Source of the DNA: Planctomycetota bacterium
GTDB lineage: Bacteria; Planctomycetota; Planctomycetia; Pirellulales; Pirellulaceae
Direction of reading: 5' to 3'
Assembly: GCA_026692885.1 (NCBI GenBank)
Contig: JAPLNJ010000184.1
Coordinates: 1-6,381 of the forward strand
DNA length: 6,381 bases
The stretch's first letter is position 1; each line of letters starts with the position of its first letter. Positions 4,994 to 6,381 of this stretch are shown here, piece after piece. The notes under the pieces are model-generated. The model ran no database searches, was not told the DNA's origin, and saw nothing but the letters and a program-made list of their open reading frames with translations. The translations under genes and the position numbers were made by a program.

Positions 4994-5365
4994 ATGACAG
5001 GATACGCTTTGACTGATCACGGGTCTAGTACCCGGCAACTGTTTTTGTTTGGCGTGGCCGGGGCGAGCCGTCACGAGCGGCGAGCGGTGCCCCCGTCTAA
5101 CTCCTCGGACACGTCCCGCGCGGCTGCCGATGTCGCCGCCCCGAAGACTCCCTCCCGCCGGCAAATCGCTCTCGCCATCATCGACGGACGTGGCCCCCAA
5201 GGCGTTAGCAACGATGAGATCTCATCGGCCACGGGTTGGCCGATCCAAAGCGTTACGCCCATCACCAACGTCCTGGCACGGGACGGGCTGATACGCGACT
5301 CCGGGCAGCGTCGCATGACCCGTTGTGCATCACCGGCGAAGGTGTGGGTAAGCGCTGATAACTGA
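4994..5365 (+). CDS. Small winged-helix DNA-binding protein
   Basis: Protein of 123 residues. The C-terminal half (about 52-119) is a winged helix: TPSRRQIALAII, a turn, VSNDEISSATGWPIQSVTP as the helix-turn-helix, TNVLARDGLIRDSG as the recognition helix and wing entry, and an RRMTR...AKVWV wing strand. This pattern recurs in small phage and prophage proteins of the type 'DEI...NSVTPR...LV..GLIRDSG.RR.T.SG..A.VWV'. The N-terminal 50 residues look disordered. AAAGGTGA (4983-4990) supports the start. It sits 16 bases before the replication gene's ATG, so the two are almost certainly cotranscribed. A regulator or replication accessory role is inferred from context; no catalytic motif is visible. 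Confidence 0.8.
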   Translation: MTGYALTDHGSSTRQLFLFGVAGASRHERRAVPPSNSSDTSRAAADVAAPKTPSRRQIALAIIDGRGPQGVSNDEISSATGWPIQSVTPITNVLARDGLIRDSGQRRMTRCASPAKVWVSADN

Positions 5366-5381
5366 GCAGGGAGGCGACGTG

Positions 5382-6257
5382 ATGGCGGGCAATCAGAAGC
5401 TACCATTCGCTGAGGCCGAGGGCACCCGCGATGAGCGGCGTCAGCGTCTGGGACTGGCCCTGATCGCTGTTGACTGCAGCGCTGAGCTATCCCGACTTTG
5501 CGAGTACATCTTCAACGTGACCGACAAAGGAAATGGACCGCTGGTCAAGTCACATGAAGAACTGGCAAGCCGTCCATGGCGGATGTGCTGCTCTGTTTCC
5601 GGGACGCGAAAGATCATCACCAAGGCGATCAAACTCAAATTGATTCGTAAGACCGAAAACCGCTACGTCACCGAAGGGCAGAGCCCGAACGGATACGAAA
5701 TCGACTGGCAAGGGATCGAGCGTATCTTGCGAGAGCGAGTGTCCGACCGGCGAGACACGCCGGACACTCACGCCGCGAACACCGATGGCGAACCGGGTGA
5801 CCTGTTGGGACAGGGGGGTGACCTGTTGGGACAGGGGGGTGACCCGGCGGGACAGGGTGGTGACCCGGCGGGACAGGGGGGTGACCCGGCGGGACACCCC
5901 TATAAGGAATACTCTTCCTCTTCTGTCCCTTCTGAAGTCCCTCTTTCTGAAGAGAAGGTCACGCCACCCGACCCTCTCGCAAAGTCGGTGACTATCCCGC
6001 CTGCCCTGACTGGCGAACCGTTCTCAATCGCGTGGGCCGAATGGATCAGCTACCGGCGCAAACGTCGGCTGAGCTCCAGCGAACTTACCATGCGTGCCCA
6101 ACTGGAATCGCTGGTTCCCCTGGGTCCCGTCCAGGCGGCTGAGTGTTTGCGTCTGTCCATCCGCAACGGGTGGCAGGGCATCTTCCCGGAGAGGTTCGAC
6201 AAGTCGAAACCGAAACAACCGTCCCACGTAGGTGGTGGGCAGAGGTACCAGGAGTAA
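5382..6257 (+). CDS. Phage-O-like replication initiation protein
   Basis: Protein of 291 residues. The N-terminal part (about 22-110) is a winged helix (LSRLCEYIFNVTDKGNG, then SHEELASRPW, RKIITKAIKLKLIRK and YEIDW), as in replication proteins that bind an origin. A linker holds five 7-residue repeats at 139-173 (GDLLGQG twice, GDPAGQG twice, GDPAGHP) and a Ser/Pro-rich stretch. The C-terminal domain (about 213-268) has FSIAWAEWISYRRKRR, an L..L..LGPVQAAECL helix and SIRNGWQGIF, a pattern common at the end of phage helicase-recruiting replication proteins. ATG 5382 has AGGGAGG (5368-5374) at 7 bases; the adjacent GTG 5379 would add one residue. It would be expected to melt the origin and recruit the helicase. 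Lambda O is the closest functional parallel, although I claim no sequence homology to it. Confidence 0.75.
   Translation: MAGNQKLPFAEAEGTRDERRQRLGLALIAVDCSAELSRLCEYIFNVTDKGNGPLVKSHEELASRPWRMCCSVSGTRKIITKAIKLKLIRKTENRYVTEGQSPNGYEIDWQGIERILRERVSDRRDTPDTHAANTDGEPGDLLGQGGDLLGQGGDPAGQGGDPAGQGGDPAGHPYKEYSSSSVPSEVPLSEEKVTPPDPLAKSVTIPPALTGEPFSIAWAEWISYRRKRRLSSSELTMRAQLESLVPLGPVQAAECLRLSIRNGWQGIFPERFDKSKPKQPSHVGGGQRYQE
5796..5900. repeat. Five tandem 21-bp direct repeats inside the replication gene
   Basis: Units start at 5796, 5817, 5838, 5859 and 5880, with no spacers. Each begins GGTGACC and contains GGGACA. Units 1 and 2 are identical (middle TGTT); units 3 and 4 have CGGC instead and differ from each other at one base; unit 5 ends in CCCC. 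Units 1-2 contain the dyad CTGT-TGGG-ACAG. The 21-bp length keeps the reading frame and encodes 7-residue repeats. They may serve as replication iterons as well as protein linker. Confidence 0.92.
5901..5960. other. AT-richer, pyrimidine-rich tract next to the 21-bp repeats (candidate unwinding region)
   Basis: These 60 bases have 26 G+C (43%), against 67-81% in the adjoining repeats. They begin TATAAGGAATA and continue as a CT-rich run (5912-5950) almost free of purines on the + strand. Together with the repeats they form an iteron plus easily melted tract. They encode the Ser-rich linker, so coding bias toward Ser and Pro is an alternative explanation. Confidence 0.4.
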
Positions 6258-6263
6258 CCGACC

Positions 6264-6381
6264 ATGACAGATGCGGAGTTGGTAGCATCGGTTCAACAGA
6301 CGCGCCGGCATGCCGGAATCGTGATCTCGGACAGCCCCAAGAAGCTGCCCTTCGAAATCTCCATGCCGCAGTTGACGCCGC
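6264..6381 (+). CDS. Start of an unidentified gene, cut by the window edge
   Basis: ATG 6264 opens a frame with no stop to the end of the window: 39 codons, starting MTDAELVASVQQTRR and continuing with KKLPFEISMPQL. An AGGAG (6250-6254) overlaps the end of the replication gene and gives a spacing of 9 bases, and the two genes are separated by only 6 bases, so they form one operon. The visible part has no recognisable domain. A helicase, a helicase loader or a small accessory replication protein would be usual at this position, but nothing in the residues shows which. Confidence 0.65.
   Translation, partial: MTDAELVASVQQTRRHAGIVISDSPKKLPFEISMPQLTP

Noticed and set aside
4748..5200. 150-codon ORF on the minus strand
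   Set aside because: It overlaps the iteron cluster, the hairpin and the winged-helix gene. Its residues show no domain, and it looks like a GC-frame shadow.
5796..5900. CRISPR array
   Set aside because: The 21-bp units are directly adjacent with no spacers, stay in frame, and encode a heptapeptide repeat within an open gene.

Overview
The window is a GC-rich bacterial segment in which every supported gene reads on the + strand. It looks like one end of an integrated mobile element: an integrative element, phage-plasmid or prophage. Gene content, GC bias and the style of the proteins suggest a planctomycete or similar environmental high-GC bacterium. That assignment is an inference from protein resemblance and is not proven here.

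Layout. The left edge (1-1506) is one uninterrupted reading frame. About its first 70 codons resemble the N-terminal half of an endonuclease/exonuclease/phosphatase (EEP) nuclease. The frame then passes without a stop into a complete tyrosine recombinase with the residues R, K, HxxR, H and Y. This is what is expected if the element integrated inside, or captured, an EEP gene. A palindromic operator-like site precedes a ParB-family gene (1592-2698), which has no ParA beside it. A strong GC hairpin follows parB and opens a 383-base non-coding stretch packed with inverted repeats. Next is a 544-residue protein (3082-4716) built from five tandem excisionase/MerR-like winged-helix units in an A-B-A-B-A order, with a linker and a small basic C-terminal domain.

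The gap 4717-4993 holds repeated GCCAACAC motifs and palindromes, a possible short leader ORF, and a perfect 13-bp terminator-type hairpin that ends only 18 bases before the next start codon. Then come a small winged-helix protein (4994-5365), a 291-residue phage-O-like replication protein (5382-6257), and the first 39 codons of another gene (6264 to the edge).

How the parts may work together. The integrase would move the element, ParB and the HTH array would bind element DNA (partition, directionality or regulation), and the last three genes look like a replication operon. The replication gene carries five perfect-register 21-bp direct repeats between its two domains, followed at once by a 43% GC pyrimidine-rich tract. 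This is the arrangement of the lambda origin inside gene O, so the replication origin may lie inside this coding sequence. The most unusual items are the five-unit HTH array, the embedded origin candidate, the EEP-integrase fusion, and the structured non-coding stretch after parB.
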